NCBI GenBank assembly: GCA_905147135.1
Contig: LR990060.1
Coordinates: 11,362,001 to 11,426,000 of the forward strand
DNA length: 64,000 nucleotides
Direction: 5' to 3'
Origin: Blastobasis lacticolella
Taxonomy: Eukaryota; Arthropoda; Insecta; Lepidoptera; Blastobasidae
The position numbers were made by a program, and so were the translations under genes. Below are positions 1 to 12,200 of this stretch, piece by piece. The notes under the pieces are model-generated. The model did no database searches and was not told where the DNA came from. It saw nothing but the letters and a program-made list of their open reading frames with translations. Positions within the stretch are counted from its first letter, which is position 1. Each line of letters starts with the position of its first letter.

Positions 1-131
1 ACGTATTATAGAGGTGGGACACGCATTGGCGATACTGTTGGTGTTGCTAATGACTATAGGCAGTGGTGACCACTTTTCAGCAGGTAGCCCGCTTGCCTGT
101 TTGCCTACTGTATAACATAAAAAAAAAAATA
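1..131 (+). mobile_element. 3' end of a CR1/jockey-like LINE
   Basis: The stretch ends in a run of A after a segment (about 60-120) that recurs as the reverse complement at 13855-13925, where it is the 3' end of a LINE with a recognisable reverse transcriptase. It recurs again near 32745-32858. Only the 3' tail lies in the window. Its poly-A abuts an RTE-type fragment on the opposite strand at about 133, so this copy appears to have inserted into that older LINE. Confidence 0.7.
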
Positions 132-132
132 G

Positions 133-760
133 TGCGAGTCCTCCCCACGCTGCGTCTTTCTGTACGTGGTCGCCACTTGAGAACTTTCCTCTGCCATCTG
201 TTCTGCGAGCTATATGCCCTGCCCACTGCCACTTAAGCTTTTCTATGTCAGTGACCTTAGTTTGCTTGCGGATCTCCTCATTCCTGATTCGATCGCGCAA
301 TGAGACTCCGAACCCTTTCCATCGCCCTTTGGGTGACAGTGAGTTTTCTTATAAGGCCCACAGTGAGCGGCCACGTCTCTTTTCCGTAGGTCATCACTGG
401 CAATATACACTGGTCAAATATCTTCGTCTTGAGACACTGCGGTAATTGGGACGAAAATATATGGCATAGCTTCCCGAACGCTGCCCAACCGAGTTGGATT
501 CGTCGATTGACCTCTTACTCGAAATTGGACCTACCTAGCTAGACAGTTTGTCCTAGGTATGTATAGTCATTAACAACTTTGAGTAAAGAGCCTCCAACTG
601 TCACTGGAGTAGGCACAACATGGACATTTGACATAATTTTCGTCATGTCCATTTTCATTTTTAGACCTACTTGCTGAGAGACACTACAGAGGCTATCGAG
701 CATTAAGCCCAAGTCTTCCATTTCTTTATTTCGATACAATTCATTTTAAATCTATAAATT
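133..760 (-). pseudogene. Broken RTE-type LINE fragment (RTE-2), C-terminal part of reverse transcriptase ORF
   Basis: On the minus strand, 739-539 encodes a peptide with the patterns KIMSNVHV, PTPVTVGG and YTYLGQTV, which are characteristic of the segment downstream of the RT catalytic core in RTE-clade LINEs of insects. Further toward position 133 the same element continues in other frames, with pieces resembling the family's extreme C-terminus. Frameshifts and stops make it a relic. The 3' end is cut by the CR1-like tail at 1-131. Other tails of the same family occur at 11716, 12844, 15680, 23365, 32042 and 45010. Confidence 0.7.
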
Positions 761-799
761 TAACGGTTTTTCAATGTCAGTGCTCCTTGAGACTCAACT

Positions 800-912
800 T
801 TGAAAACTTTATTAATCGATTTCCGGTTGACCGGAAGACAAAGCTATGTAACTTTATGTCTGCCTTTGTACCTCATCGTCCACGAAATTTAATATGTAAA
901 TAAATTTAGGTA
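800..912 (+). mobile_element. LINE 3'-UTR tail, third family
   Basis: The segment with GGTTGACCGGAAGA, then CGCCTTTGTAC and a terminal AATAAAT-like tail matches 20270-20395 and 60545-60660. This is the usual layout of a non-LTR retrotransposon 3' end. No coding part is attached. Confidence 0.55.
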
Positions 913-1140
913 GCACTTTAGCAAATATTAAATATTAACTAGGGTTTTATTGCGACCTAATTTGTTCCGAGGTAATGAACGATGACAGTCACACATATGA
1001 TTTGCCATATCAACAATAGCCCCATACAGTCAAAAGATTGTAATCATGTTTGAGTCCTTACAGCGCGCCATCTATGTAAGTTTTTGAGAAGCTGTTCTTG
1101 AAAACGGCTCATTGCTTTGTGCTGAGTAGTAATAAATAAA

Positions 1141-1385
1141 AATCATCTTGGCGTTAATGTCCCGCTTGTGCTCTTGCGCACGAGAGCCCGAGATCCGCCT
1201 TGGCCATGATCCAGGATTTGGCAGATCAGATAATTACAGTGGAGCGACTGCCATCTGACCTCCGTTACCCTGCTGCCAGGGGAACCTGACCAGATTGGAT
1301 CATGGTTACACATTCAAGCTTCATCAAGATGTTTTCCCTCACCCTAAGAGCACTAACCAATGTACGTAACTCAGAAAACAGTCTT
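1141..1385 (-). mobile_element. SINE-A copy, head missing
   Basis: SINE-A is the commonest repeat here. Read 5' to 3' it has a tRNA-like head with A box (GGTGGCCGAGCGG) and B box (GGTTCGAATCC), a body of about 230 bp, a GC-rich tail with CCCGGGCCC and a final GATGATGAT run. This copy is on the minus strand, with body and tail present and the tRNA-like head lost. Confidence 0.8.
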
Positions 1386-1672
1386 ATGCTGAGTAGAATG
1401 GCATGTGAAACCACATACGTCCGTGCTTCACTGAAAACCAGCGCCATGGCGTCAGCCGTGGCTTATGCTGAATGTGGCGCTATTGCACGTCTCCTTATGG
1501 CACAGGCAACGAAGTAACGATAGCATTTCTTGTATGCTGTATCGTGCCCAAATGAACTGTGCCATGTTTGAGATAGGTGTAATAAACGATTTCAATTTAT
1601 TTATTGTATCAAAAGTTGCACATGAAATGTTACAGCTTCAGTATTAAAAAACTTCAGTAGGTACTTACTTAC

Positions 1673-4600
1673 CTGATGATGCGAAGGACTGATGTCCAAT
1701 TAAATATAACATCATGATAGTTGCGCCCCAGGTTGCATGTGGATACAGTTTTCGAGTAGTTGAACTGATGGACAAACATGTGTCAAACGTAAATAAATGT
1801 GTTTTTTTTTTCTTACCATCTTCTATAGGCTAATTACGTAAACCTGTTGCCAACAATTCTCTGATTTCAATTATTGAAATTGTTACTTTTGCGATAGCGT
1901 ATCATCGATTCTATGGATTCCGTTGGCCGTAAAATGTAAAAAGCCGTGTCTGGACATTGTAGATATTTCAGACGTAACTTATGGCCAAATAAATATTTTT
2001 TCAAATTTTGACTTTCAGTCTGATTGTACGTGCGCGCATCATGCAAAACTACTGAACGGATTTTGATAGTATTTTCACAGTTTGGGGTCCAGCTTAAAAT
2101 GTAATCGGTTGGGTTAGGTTGCTGCTTGCTTGGTCTGGTCAAGCTGTATCTCTATACAGCTTGACCTCTCCGTAGTACTAGCACTAATACACTAAAGAGA
2201 TCATTTAAAATGGTCACAGGCTAAATATAAACTGTCAAAACAATTTCCACACGCAACCTCGTACCTATGATCTGTTTAAACTGACTTGTCTTATTTGGTG
2301 AACAACCAATGCCCAATATCACGACTTGCCGTATCAATCACGCTACGTATATTGTGTATAGATGTCGAGAATTATATAAGAAACACATAGAATGTGAATT
2401 TGAACTAATACTGCTGCACATTATCCATTTAAATACATAATTTCCTTAACCAAATAAGACAAGTCAGTTTGGACAGATTATAAATATCTATTGTGTATCG
2501 TGAATATTTATTGTGTGATAAAATTTTGTATGGTGGTTCGTAATCCATACAAAATTACTCTCGCCATCCTTTCATTCGTTTTAGTATTTAGTAATTGTAT
2601 CATGGTTTATACTGTTAGTAAATGTATTCAATGGTGCGCAAAATGGATTTCTATAGGTCAATGTTGGACCGAAAAACCGTAAGCCGCCGCAAGATGGCGG
2701 TGTTCTGTGATTTAATTTTTTCCTTTTTCATTGGTTTGTTTTATATTATCAACACCTAGAAAACCATTTCGGTCTCAAGGGGATACATTTACTAACGGCC
2801 AATGGCGCAAATGCACATTCATCATCACAAGCCGTAACAGTCCACTTCAGGACTTAGGGCCTCTCCCACGAAAGCGGAGGTTATTGCCGTAATCTCCACG
2901 CTTGGCAGGCGGGTTGGAGATCGCAGTGTTTAAGTATAACAATGGAAAAGGCTGCTGCTCATTTTCCAGACTACGAAGACTCTTGATCTTTTGCCTCGAA
3001 AACATTAGTCGCCTTGTACGACACCCACGAGTGTAAGGAGTTGGTGCTACTCTACTCTGCCGGACACCACCCGGCCAAACACACATTAAAAACGCCAAAC
3101 CCTTGTAGCCCTTGTAGAAATATCGATTTAAGGTTACGTAAATTTGAATTTAAACGAAAATGACCATTATTTACCTCTTCATTGTGTACGTATTTCGAAT
3201 AGAACGGCCAGCTGCATGAGTATACCATGGGCCGATTTGTGGCGTTCAGGTACGAGCCTAAACGGATGTACGCTGCGTAGAAAACACCATAATAAGTAAT
3301 AAGAAATTTCAAATTATTTAACACTATGGTAAGCTAATAATTACGGTGAGGGAAATTATCGTGATGAAACCTGCACATTCAGGCGACTGGATGATCCCAT
3401 CTGGTCAGGTTTCCCTGGTAGCAGGGTCATGGAGGTCAGACGGCAGTCGCTCCACTGTAATTACCTGACCTGCCAAATCCTGGATCATGGTCATGGCGGA
3501 CCCCGGGCCCTCGTGCGCGAGAGCACAACCGGGACATTAACGCCAAGATGATGATGATGAAGCTAAGAATAAATGTGCTTGGACAAATTCACACAGCGCC
3601 ATCTAGCCCCAAAGTAAGCAAAGCTTGTGTTTTGGGTGTTAGATAACTGATAAAGTAGATAGATAGATAAATTCTTCATTGCTCACACAAGAATAATTAC
3701 ATTAAAAAGTTCCGACAAAAAACCATAACTAGTTGTGGGCAAAGGCGGCCTTATCGCTGTAAGCGATCTCTACCAGGCAACCTTTGTGTAAAGAACCGCT
3801 TGATACACAGGCAAGTCAACAACATGGACTTATAAAGATGGATGGATATGGAAAGTAGAAATATACACTTACATGCGAAAATACACATATAACAAAACTA
3901 AAATATACTTATACAGTACTTATAAACCTTTTTTTTTTGTTTAAATACATACTTATTATACATACTACACCCAGACCCGTAACAGAAATTAAAATTCATC
4001 ATTTCAATTTCTGCTCGGCCGGGAATCGAACCCGGGACCTCTGCGTGGCGCAGTATATTTATTTATTTATTTTATTTAAATACATATGCTTAAAAACATA
4101 ACCCTCTTCTCGCAGTCTGGTAAAAAAAAGGTACCTGTTTCCAAATGTTCCAATGTCACGAAACAACCATCAACCTTGATATAATCCACTTCCCATTCTG
4201 CGAACTGCTGAGCATCCTCTTCCAAGTACCACTGGGAGCCAGGGAAACCCATGCACGTGACTGTACCAATGCATGTATAGAGACCGAACTTCAGTCCCCT
4301 TGAATGTATCTGTAAGATGTTGAACTCTTAGGCCACGGGCGGTCCTGAAATATCTCTCTCTTCTTCCACATTCATAAACCTTTTATACGTGTTCAAGTTC
4401 AACTAAAACACAGAAAATGCTGACACCTACATTTTTTAACTGTTGCCCATAACACGTAACATGTTGCAGCTAACAAAAATGCAGAACCACAGGTTCGTTG
4501 TCACTATCACGGCTAAGATCCCTCATGCCTGTCATTTCGCTGGCTACCTTATCCTTCAAACCGTTACACAACAGTGCAAGGATATTTTTATATAGGGATA

Positions 4601-6429
4601 TTAGTATTTTATCATGTGGTAGGACTAGAGGTCTGCCCGGCGCCACGCCGGCGCGCCGCCGCCGCCGCCGGGTCATTGACAAATTCGCGCCGACTTCAAA
4701 ATTTCATTAAAATTCGCGCGACAAACGGGTAACCATACCTATATAACAACCATCCACACATTGCCACCAAGTCCAGCCAGGCGCAGATCCAGGAATGAGC
4801 TAACATTTTTGACATTTTGGATTTTAACAGATCAATGAACGAATAAGCGAGCGGAGCGAACTTGACATTTTTAACATTTTCTGCTTAGGTGCTGTGATGA
4901 TGTGTGATGCTTAAATTTATGCAATTTTTTTCCAAACCACATAATTACAAGCAAAAAAAACTATCCCATGCTGGCGACGCCACGCTGCGCCGGGTACGGT
5001 TAGTAGCGCGCCGCCGCCAACAATCTTGACCGCGGCGCGGATCTCTAGGTTCCTACCTCTGTCAAGCCTGAGGAGTCCGCCTGGGTGAGACGACCGCCTT
5101 ATCTATTCCTGCCGCCAAAATACTTTATTTACATGAGTAGGTACTTACTAGGTATAAACAGATTAGAAGCACTCACATAATCCGCTAGGAACTTCATTCC
5201 TCTTGGAAACCGTTGTCTGTGTGCTACAAGTTTTCCTTCGTCATCCCTCTCGTGTTCTGACCAGCAGTCATCTATTATCACATATTCATAACCTGCCTCT
5301 TGATATCCCTCAGTGAAAAACGCATCTACCACTGACATTACAAGTGCTTCACTGAAAGGATTCAGAACAAGAAAATTATAACAAAATCTTACATAAAATA
5401 TTGATACACTGAAATCATGAAACCCCTCAAGCTCCTCAAGTTTCAGCTCTGAGGATCTGCCAGCAAATCAAATCTTGAAATATTGCAGAGGTTTCCAAAT
5501 AATGCACATGCATATGCAATGGACCCTGGTTCTCAAGAAATACATGAACATTTGAAAATACCAACTATTTATAACTACTGTAAAGGAAAGGAGGAAGAGG
5601 AAAACAGTTGTTATAAATAAATTATAATAATTCAGGCAGCACCATCTAGCACCAAAGTAAGCAAATCTTGTGTTATGGGTGCCAGAAAACTGATACACTA
5701 CTTATATATCTTTTAAATACATACTTATTATACACCACCAACCAACTTCCAACCTTGTAACAGAAATTAAAATTCATCATGTCATTTTCTGCCCGGCCGG
5801 GAATCAAACCTGTGACCTCTGCATGGCAGATGTTCACCAACTGAACTGAACTGTCAAAATTATACAGAGATACTTAAAACTCATAATATGAACAGTTCTG
5901 CTCAAAAATTAGGGCAATTCAACGGGACAAGGGGTAACGGTGCAACTAACTGGTACAGCAGTACATGAAGCAGGGGGTGTATTCAATGGAATACCTCTGT
6001 AAATGTCAGGACAAACTGACAAGACTCCCTGATTCTGGCTTGAACAGCCGATTGCAAATACCAGGGAAAAGTTTGTAATAATTATTTACCGAGACTATCA
6101 TGGCAAGTCAGTCATATTGATGTCTTGAATAATACCTGAACATAACATAATTCAATCTTCATTTCTTATCAGTGAGATAGGTGGTAGAATAATCACTGAA
6201 ACTTTGTCATTGGAGACCCAAAGCATGTAGAACACAATATTGTAAAATAATGAACTTACTTAAGACATTTGTGAGGTGTTTTCACACAGTCCACTGCACA
6301 CATGTAATAGCCCCATGACATCCAGCCCATAGGCGGTGTTCGGGCCAAGCCATTTTCTAACACTTTAACACTCCTGATCAGTAACAACCACGACACAGCA
6401 GCCAGTAATTGTCTTCCATTGCGCAGCAT
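1673..6429 (-). CDS. GH27 alpha-N-acetylgalactosaminidase/alpha-galactosidase-like, copy A (exons 1-5, partial)
   Basis: Exons on the minus strand are 6429-6260, 5351-5177, 4309-4135, 3272-3175 and 1764-1673, each flanked by AG/GT sites and identical in length (170, 175, 175, 98, 92) to copies B and C. Exons 6-10 are not visible before the window edge, so the gene probably continues to the left. The protein begins with a hydrophobic N-terminus and then PPMGWMSW, a GH27 hallmark. Exon 2 has DDCW, exon 3 the nucleophile motif KVDGCF, exon 4 SCSWPF and exon 5 the Arg and Asp of the acid/base region. Family knowledge: these enzymes remove terminal alpha-GalNAc or alpha-Gal from glycans in lysosomes or secretions. 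Oddity: the Trp normally preceding the catalytic-site Arg is Gly here (CNLGRN), so activity is doubtful. The start is chosen because the same ATG context occurs in all three copies. Confidence 0.85.
2820..3080 (-). mobile_element. SINE-B copy
   Basis: SINE-B is a repeat of about 250 bp. Read 5' to 3' it starts GGCCGTGTGGTGTCCGG, contains GGTGTCGTAC and GCCTGCCAAGCGTGGAGAT, and ends GCAGTGGACTG...GGGCTGTGATGATG. This full-length copy on the minus strand lies in intron 4 of GH27 copy A. Confidence 0.75.
3327..3563 (+). mobile_element. SINE-A copy, 5'-truncated
   Basis: Body and tail of SINE-A on the plus strand, ending in four GATGAT-type units at 3549-3560. It lies in intron 3 of GH27 copy A, between exons 4 and 3. 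Confidence 0.8.
3655..3795 (-). mobile_element. LINE 3'-UTR tail (GCGATAAGGCCGCC family)
   Basis: The segment with CTTATCGCTGTAAGCGATCTC and an upstream TTTATTGCTCA-like stretch recurs at 56961-57095 in the same orientation. Read on the minus strand it ends in an AATAAA-like tail, as expected of a non-LTR element 3' end. No ORF is attached. Confidence 0.5.
3889..4046 (-). repeat. Repeat with tRNA-like B box
   Basis: On the minus strand it begins with a segment containing GGTCCCGGGTTCGATTCC, a Pol III B-box-like motif, followed by an AT-rich tail. It recurs at 5703-5835 in intron 1 of copy A with about 130 bp of similarity. It is probably an old SINE fragment. The A-box half is missing, so this is not a tRNA gene. 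Confidence 0.5.
5703..5835 (-). repeat. Second copy of the repeat with tRNA-like B box
   Basis: Shares the AT-rich stretch with AACAGAAATTAAAATTCATC and the GGCCGGGAATC block with 3889-4046. It lies in intron 1 of GH27 copy A. Confidence 0.5.
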
Positions 6430-6596
6430 ACTGTAACTGTTTTAAATAGGTTTTATTGCTAAGAACGCTGATAAAGTCTCATGCCCGCACACACTAGCAA
6501 CCATAAACTAGTATAGGAAAACTAGGTAAAGCTATTAAAGTGCAGGCACATTAAATAAACTGTTAAAACCAATCATGATTAGAAACCACATAGATA

Positions 6597-6629
6597 TTAA
6601 CACAAACTAGTGCACCTAGTTTGTGTTAA
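6597..6629. repeat. Perfect inverted repeat upstream of copy A
   Basis: Two perfectly complementary 14-base arms (TTAACACAAACTAG and its complement) enclose a 5-base loop. The centre lies about 185 bases upstream of the copy A start codon, in the 2.8 kb divergent interval between copies A and B. It could be a regulatory palindrome or the remains of a small foldback element. Confidence 0.6.
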
Positions 6630-6699
6630 TTTGTTTTGGGTAGGGATACAGGTACTTATTATGTGTGGTAGGGTTTTCTTTTCTGTCAACTCGATACTG

Positions 6700-6920
6700 A
6701 GACATCCTACTAGATTATAAATGCGAAAGTTCGGATGTTTGTTACTCCTTAACGCAAAAATTACCAACGGATGATCATGAAATTTGGCAGTAATGTTTAT
6801 AGCCCAGAATAGCACATATTATATAATTAATCCCAAATTTGGACGTGGTTACCGCGGGAAGAAGTCTGGAACGTAATATCCGAATTTTAAACAGACGATA
6901 CACAAGCAAGTGCTAGTTCA
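6700..6920. repeat. Dispersed repeat of the ATTATAAATGCGAAAG type
   Basis: Begins with TATAAATGCGAAAG and TTTGTTACTCC, then a segment resembling 9830-9950 and 28130-28270, where it lies in intron 1 of copies B and C. It is non-coding. Such sequences are common lepidopteran non-autonomous DNA elements (family knowledge), but the superfamily was not determined. Confidence 0.45.
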
Positions 6921-7621
6921 TTTTTGAATGGCACCCTTTTGGAATCCTCTAACCGAAATTATGGGTAGGTAGGTACTAAAGTATAAAACCGAGATTAATC
7001 CAATTATTTTACCCTCTTTCGCATCCTCTAACGAACTCAATGACTAACATTCAAGCTTATTTAACTGTAAGACTCATCAAGTAGGGAGGAAGAAAAATGT
7101 AAATAAAAACATACACATACTTACAGCCTTACTCGTAACCGGCAGTACAACAATTTCGTGAAACTAAGGCAAAATCGCTAGTTTATCTTAACGAAAAAGC
7201 AAGAAGAAATTATGGTATTTATGGTAGTATTTGGAAACACAGCATAGAAAAGAGAAATTGACACAAAATCAAAAACGTAAACGTCGAAACTTATTTCGAA
7301 TTTCTCGGCTCTTTAAATTGTAGCGTAATCATATTGGTATTTTTCATTATCCTTTTTAAACGTTTTCGGCATATGTTTTGTAGTTGATTAATTATTTAAA
7401 TCAAGTAAATTGCTGTGGTAAATTGTATCAAAGTTTCATCGCAATATTCACAAACTTCGACAGATCGCGCGACCGAACGATTTTTGTCCATTCTGCTCTG
7501 ACAGCTGACTGACGTACAGGACTGACAGCAATAGTGACATTGACAGGTGTTGAGGCTGTTGTCATTCGTTGACAGTATACGCGTTTCGTTACAGCAAGTT
7601 TATTGATAGGTACACCGCCTA

Positions 7622-8038
7622 AAGCGCGCTCCACATGTGGACAGTTCCGCGGGAACACGAGAATGTAGAGGGAGTATTCGTGTAGTCCCGTGCATATTTG
7701 GCATGTCTCGCCTATTTCATAGACTAAGTAGAGATAGTTTGTTGTCGTCTCAATTCGATCGATTTTATATTTATATTTCTAGCGTTTTTTCCCGTAACAG
7801 GTTCGGGGTATACTTGACCATGATCCAGGATATTAGTAGATCAAGTAATTACAGTAGAGAAGCTGCCATCACCTCTGTGATCCTGTTTACAGTAGATTAC
7901 CGATATTACACCGATGAATCGATAAAATGTCGCGCGTTTTGACACCACCACATCCCTAATAGGCGAGAATGTAGAGACCGACCAAAGTCCCGGCAAAAGT
8001 TTCGCCGGAAGTTTCGGCGAACATGTGGAGCGCGCTTA
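7622..8038. mobile_element. MITE with GCGCGCTCCACATGT terminal inverted repeats
   Basis: AGCGCGCTCCACATGT near 7622-7640 is inverted at 8020-8038 as ACATGTGGAGCGCGCTT, with T/A-rich bases next to both ends. An inner fragment at 7815-7885 matches the middle of SINE-A. There is no transposase ORF. It lies in the divergent interval between copies A and B. Confidence 0.65.
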
Positions 8039-8389
8039 ATTATATTATTTTGGCCTCGCACGGCACCACGTCTCATTTTCTCAAACTTCTGTATTATGTA
8101 ACTTAAGCGGTGGAAAATTGAATCGTACTAATTTCATATAAAATTGGTTCGCTAACCCTCTCAAACTTGCAACGGTTTTACAAGGTTTCATTGAAGTTAT
8201 TAGATCTAATGGAGAGCCATGCCACGAACAACCAACTGTACATTGTGGTCAGAAAAGATGGCTGCGCCGTTTCATAGAAAAATTGCGTGGCACATTAGAC
8301 AGGATTAAGTGTTCTACCAATGTAATGGTATCAGGGCTGAAGTTGTCGATCGGACGGATGAAGTCTCCTTTTAGGTGAAATAAACATAC
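8039..8389. other. Non-coding interval between GH27 copies A and B
   Basis: I see no gene, no convincing promoter motif and no repeat shared with the rest of the window in this stretch. Confidence 0.5.
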
Positions 8390-8700
8390 CTACCTGTGTT
8401 AAGAGACTTCGCTCTTCCTACCGAGACGAGATTTACAAAACTGGTTTACATTTCTTCTTACAACAAACATCAACAACCTACTAACGTACGGGCTTCACGA
8501 GCCTTTTTACCACACACGTATAAGATGTGGAATGAGAAGTCTTTCTTCTGCACTACAACATGGGGTTCTACAAAATGTATGTCTACAGGTGCCTCAAAGG
8601 CCGCGGTACAGCATCCGCTCCCATTTGGTTGCAGTTGTAGATATCCTGGACGACGGTGGCCATTTTCCATCAGGTGGAACATCCGTGTGTGTGCGTGCGC
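8390..8700 (+). mobile_element. Degraded CR1/jockey-like LINE 3' fragment
   Basis: Contains CTAACGTACGGGC, TACAGGTGCCTCAAA, ATCCTGGACGACGGTGGCC and CCATCAGGTGGA, all shared in order with 10785-10975 inside copy B intron 3. The translated piece HTYKMWNE resembles the C-terminal end of the LINE ORF relic at 27371-27560. The overlapping 155-codon ORF is a by-product of this relic and a TG-rich tract at 8685-8775. Confidence 0.45.
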
Positions 8701-9204
8701 CTTCGTAGGCATTAAGAAGGAGAAAAATTTAAACATACTACGAAGAATGTGTGTGCGTGCTTGCGTGAGTGTGTGTATTGGTAGATCTGGACAAGTAATA
8801 AGGCAGGTTCTATTCTTTAATCAGACTAAATACTTTTTAATTTACGCAGGTCATGCAATGTAGGAAAACTTCCAGGGCGTGCCATCCACAAAGTTCCCTG
8901 TACAAAGGCTGTACAAGAGCCTAAACATCGATAATACAAACTTGCTAAACGAAATTTAGCGTGTCTACTCTGCAGTCAAAGAATGAAAAAAGTCAACTTT
9001 AATGGCATGAGAAGAATTCCAGTAATTTTATTTTTCCAATAAGTTTATTTAAACTTTATACGAGGTACCTACAACATTTACTTTATTGTTGGATTTTGTT
9101 AACATCAAAACAAAACAGTCGAAATATTTTATTCTTGTTCACTATTATGATTCGTCATCATCATTTCTATAAAGGCATTAAAATCCTTTTAAAATAGTTA
9201 CAGT

Positions 9205-12200
9205 ATGCTCCGCACCGAAGGATTGTTTCTGGCTTCCGTATCGTGGGTGTTAATGATCAGGAATGTTCAAGTGTTAGAAAATGGCTTGGCCAGGACTCCG
9301 CCTATGGGCTGGATGTCATGGCGCTACTACATGTGTACGATGGACTGTGTAAAACAACCGTCCAAATGTCTGGAGTGAGTTGAATATCTTAACAAAATTT
9401 TATACGTTTATGTTAGCCTAAAACTACGAACTGGCTTTGTGGTGTCCGGCAGAGTAGTTCTGCACCAACCCCTTTAAGGGGTGTCGTGGGTGTCGTACAC
9501 AGCGACTAAAGTTTTTCAGACTAAAGATGTAGAGCCTCCATAGACTGTGAAAATAGGCAGCAGCGTTTTCCATAGTTATATTTACAACACTGCGATCTCC
9601 ACCCCGCCTGCCAAGCGTGGAGATCACGGCAAAACCTCCCCTTTCGTGAGAAAGGCCCTAAGTCCTGCAGTGGACTGTACGAAACGATCATCCATCCATG
9701 TCTTAGTTTTGGTTATCGCTATTGTTGCTAGATAAGTGCCGCTGTAGGTACTGTGGTTTTTATATAGTGCTGAGCTTTTGTACCGCGTCTCGGCCCGCGT
9801 GGAATATACGTTATATCGCAAATAATAGAAGCGTATGTACTATTATAGACCCTAATCTAGCTACCTATCAAATTTCATGTAAATCCATTTAGGCGTAAAG
9901 GGGTAACAAACATACACACACACACAAGCTTTCGCATAATTTGCAATATTAGTCATTAGTGGCTTTAGTTGAATCTCATTTGAAGGTTACGATTAATTTT
10001 GCAATAATTTTTGTCCATGCTCCTTCCAGTGAAGGCCTCATAATGTCAGTGGCAGATGCGTTTTACACTGAGGGATATAAAGAGGCAGGTTACCAATATG
10101 TGATACTAGACGATTGCTGGTCGGAAAGAGAGAGGGATGCCGAGGGAAGACTTGTAGCTGACAAATATCGCTTTCCAAGAGGGATGAAATTCCTGGCCGA
10201 TTATGTGAGTGCTTCTAATTTGTGTGGATTTGAACCTAGTGGATGTCTTTCGTAAACAATATTTTTTCGTCCGTTTAAACGCCTCTTCCAACTGTCATAT
10301 ACCTTTGCAAATAGACAGGTATGTAAGATCAATCATTTAAGGCTAAGGATGCATAAAAACTTACAGATACATGCAAGGGGGCTGAAGTTCGGCCTCTATA
10401 TAGGTATTGGTTCAGTCACGTGCATGGGTTTCCCTGGCTCCCAGTGGTACTTGGAGGAGGATGCTCGGCAGTTCGCAGACTGGGAAGTGGATTATATCAA
10501 GGTTGACGCTTGCTTCGTGACATTCGAGCATTTGGAAACAGGTATTTCAGTTGGAATCGAACCACAATTACGTCGTCACTACAAGTACCTAGATGTTATG
10601 CCGTTCTACATAACCCTCATACAACAATGCAATCACATTGGTGAAGGATTATCTTAATGATCACGTTTGGCAGGCGGGTTGGAAATCGCAGCGTTGAAAA
10701 CAACAGAATTTTCCGTCACTTTTCCGCCACGGCACCCTCCGACGATCGAATAAATTTCATTCGAAATCACCTAGAAGCTTGGCATCTAACTAACGTACGG
10801 GCATCGCGGTCGTTTCAACCCCCCCCCCCCCCCCCCCCCCCCGAAGTCTTCTTGCAGGTCGTCAAAAAGCATGTCTGCAGGTACCTCAAATGCGCCGCAC
10901 CGCCTCCTAGCTAGCCTAGGTTGCAGATGTCCTGGACGACGGTGGCCGCACACCATCAGGTGGACCGACCGTCCGTCTGCCTCCGCAATAAACAAAATCT
11001 CTGGTTTACAGTGGCATGTTAGCCAAAGGCAGACCTAAGTCGCCTTAAATAAGTCTCGTCAGTGGATGGTGGTGATACATTTAACTCTTCCTCTCACACA
11101 CACGACACAAAATATAAGTTGTTATTTCAGGATTTCATTTTGTTCTACTTGTTCTCTTCGCAGCATACATCCGCTTGGGGTCGTATCTGAATGCCACAAA
11201 ACGACCGATGGTGTACTCGTGCAGTTGGCCGTTCTATTCGGAATTCGTTCACGGAACACCGGTAATTTCTTTGTTTACGTAGGTTGTACTTAGGTCTATT
11301 ATCAAAGCCTCGTGCGGGGATATCCGGAGTGTAGACACTGCAACCTTTTAGAGCTTTGAGAATCTTTAACCTATCCTAACCGAATTAAAACTTGTATCTG
11401 CTGGCAGATCACTATCGTCATCGGCCTACGACATAGGTACCTATAAATTTTGCATTGCGCATTGCTAACTAGTGGTACGGTGGACAGTACGTAATGAGAA
11501 AATATATTTATTTACTCTTTATAATATGTCTTTCTATTAGTTCAACTTCTCGAAAACCGAATACACATGCAACCTGTGGCGAAATTTCTACGATGTGACA
11601 TTGCTATGGGAGGCCATCGACGATACCATGAGGTACCTACCTATCCATTAAATTATTTTATGAGCTTCTTTAATAACGAAAGTGTGACTGAACAACTCCT
11701 TTAAATCGTGAATATCATATCAGCCGGAAGACACCCACTACTTCTCCACCAGAGATCTCCACAAAGACCGGTCCTTTGCCATCCATCCAGCTGTTAACTG
11801 CGACCTTTACCAGATCGTCGGTCCTCCTTGCGGGGGGCTACTCACGCTGCATATTCCGATGAGTGGTCGGCACGCGAGAACTTTACTTTACTTCTCTTTT
11901 GAATTAACTTTCGTACGCATATTAATAAAGAAACCGTGCAATTGTAATGTCACTAGTAAATCTCACATTTTTGGCAATCGGTAATGAATGCGTTTGCCAC
12001 AGGTTCTACGCGAGCCGATTCGATGAGTTCAACATCACGCACGGGCCGGGACACTGGCACGATCCCGATATGGTATGGAATCGGATAATACATTATTGTT
12101 CTTTTTGATCCCAGGGATATATCCTGGCTCTGCGGCTAGCGGATCTGCCAGTCAGGATCCGCTCTTCTAATAGCTCTGTACTGAAAGCGCAACCATATAG

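Noticed and set aside
4010..4046. Possible tRNA gene on the minus strand
   Set aside because: Only the B-box half is present, and the same stretch is repeated at 5787-5835 within a longer repeat.
8396..8863. 155-codon ORF as a gene
   Set aside because: It spans a degraded LINE fragment and a TG microsatellite. No family motif, and the sequence is repeated at 10785-10975.
10657..10995. Proline-rich or glycine-rich ORFs
   Set aside because: Created by the 26-base C homopolymer in an intron of GH27 copy B.
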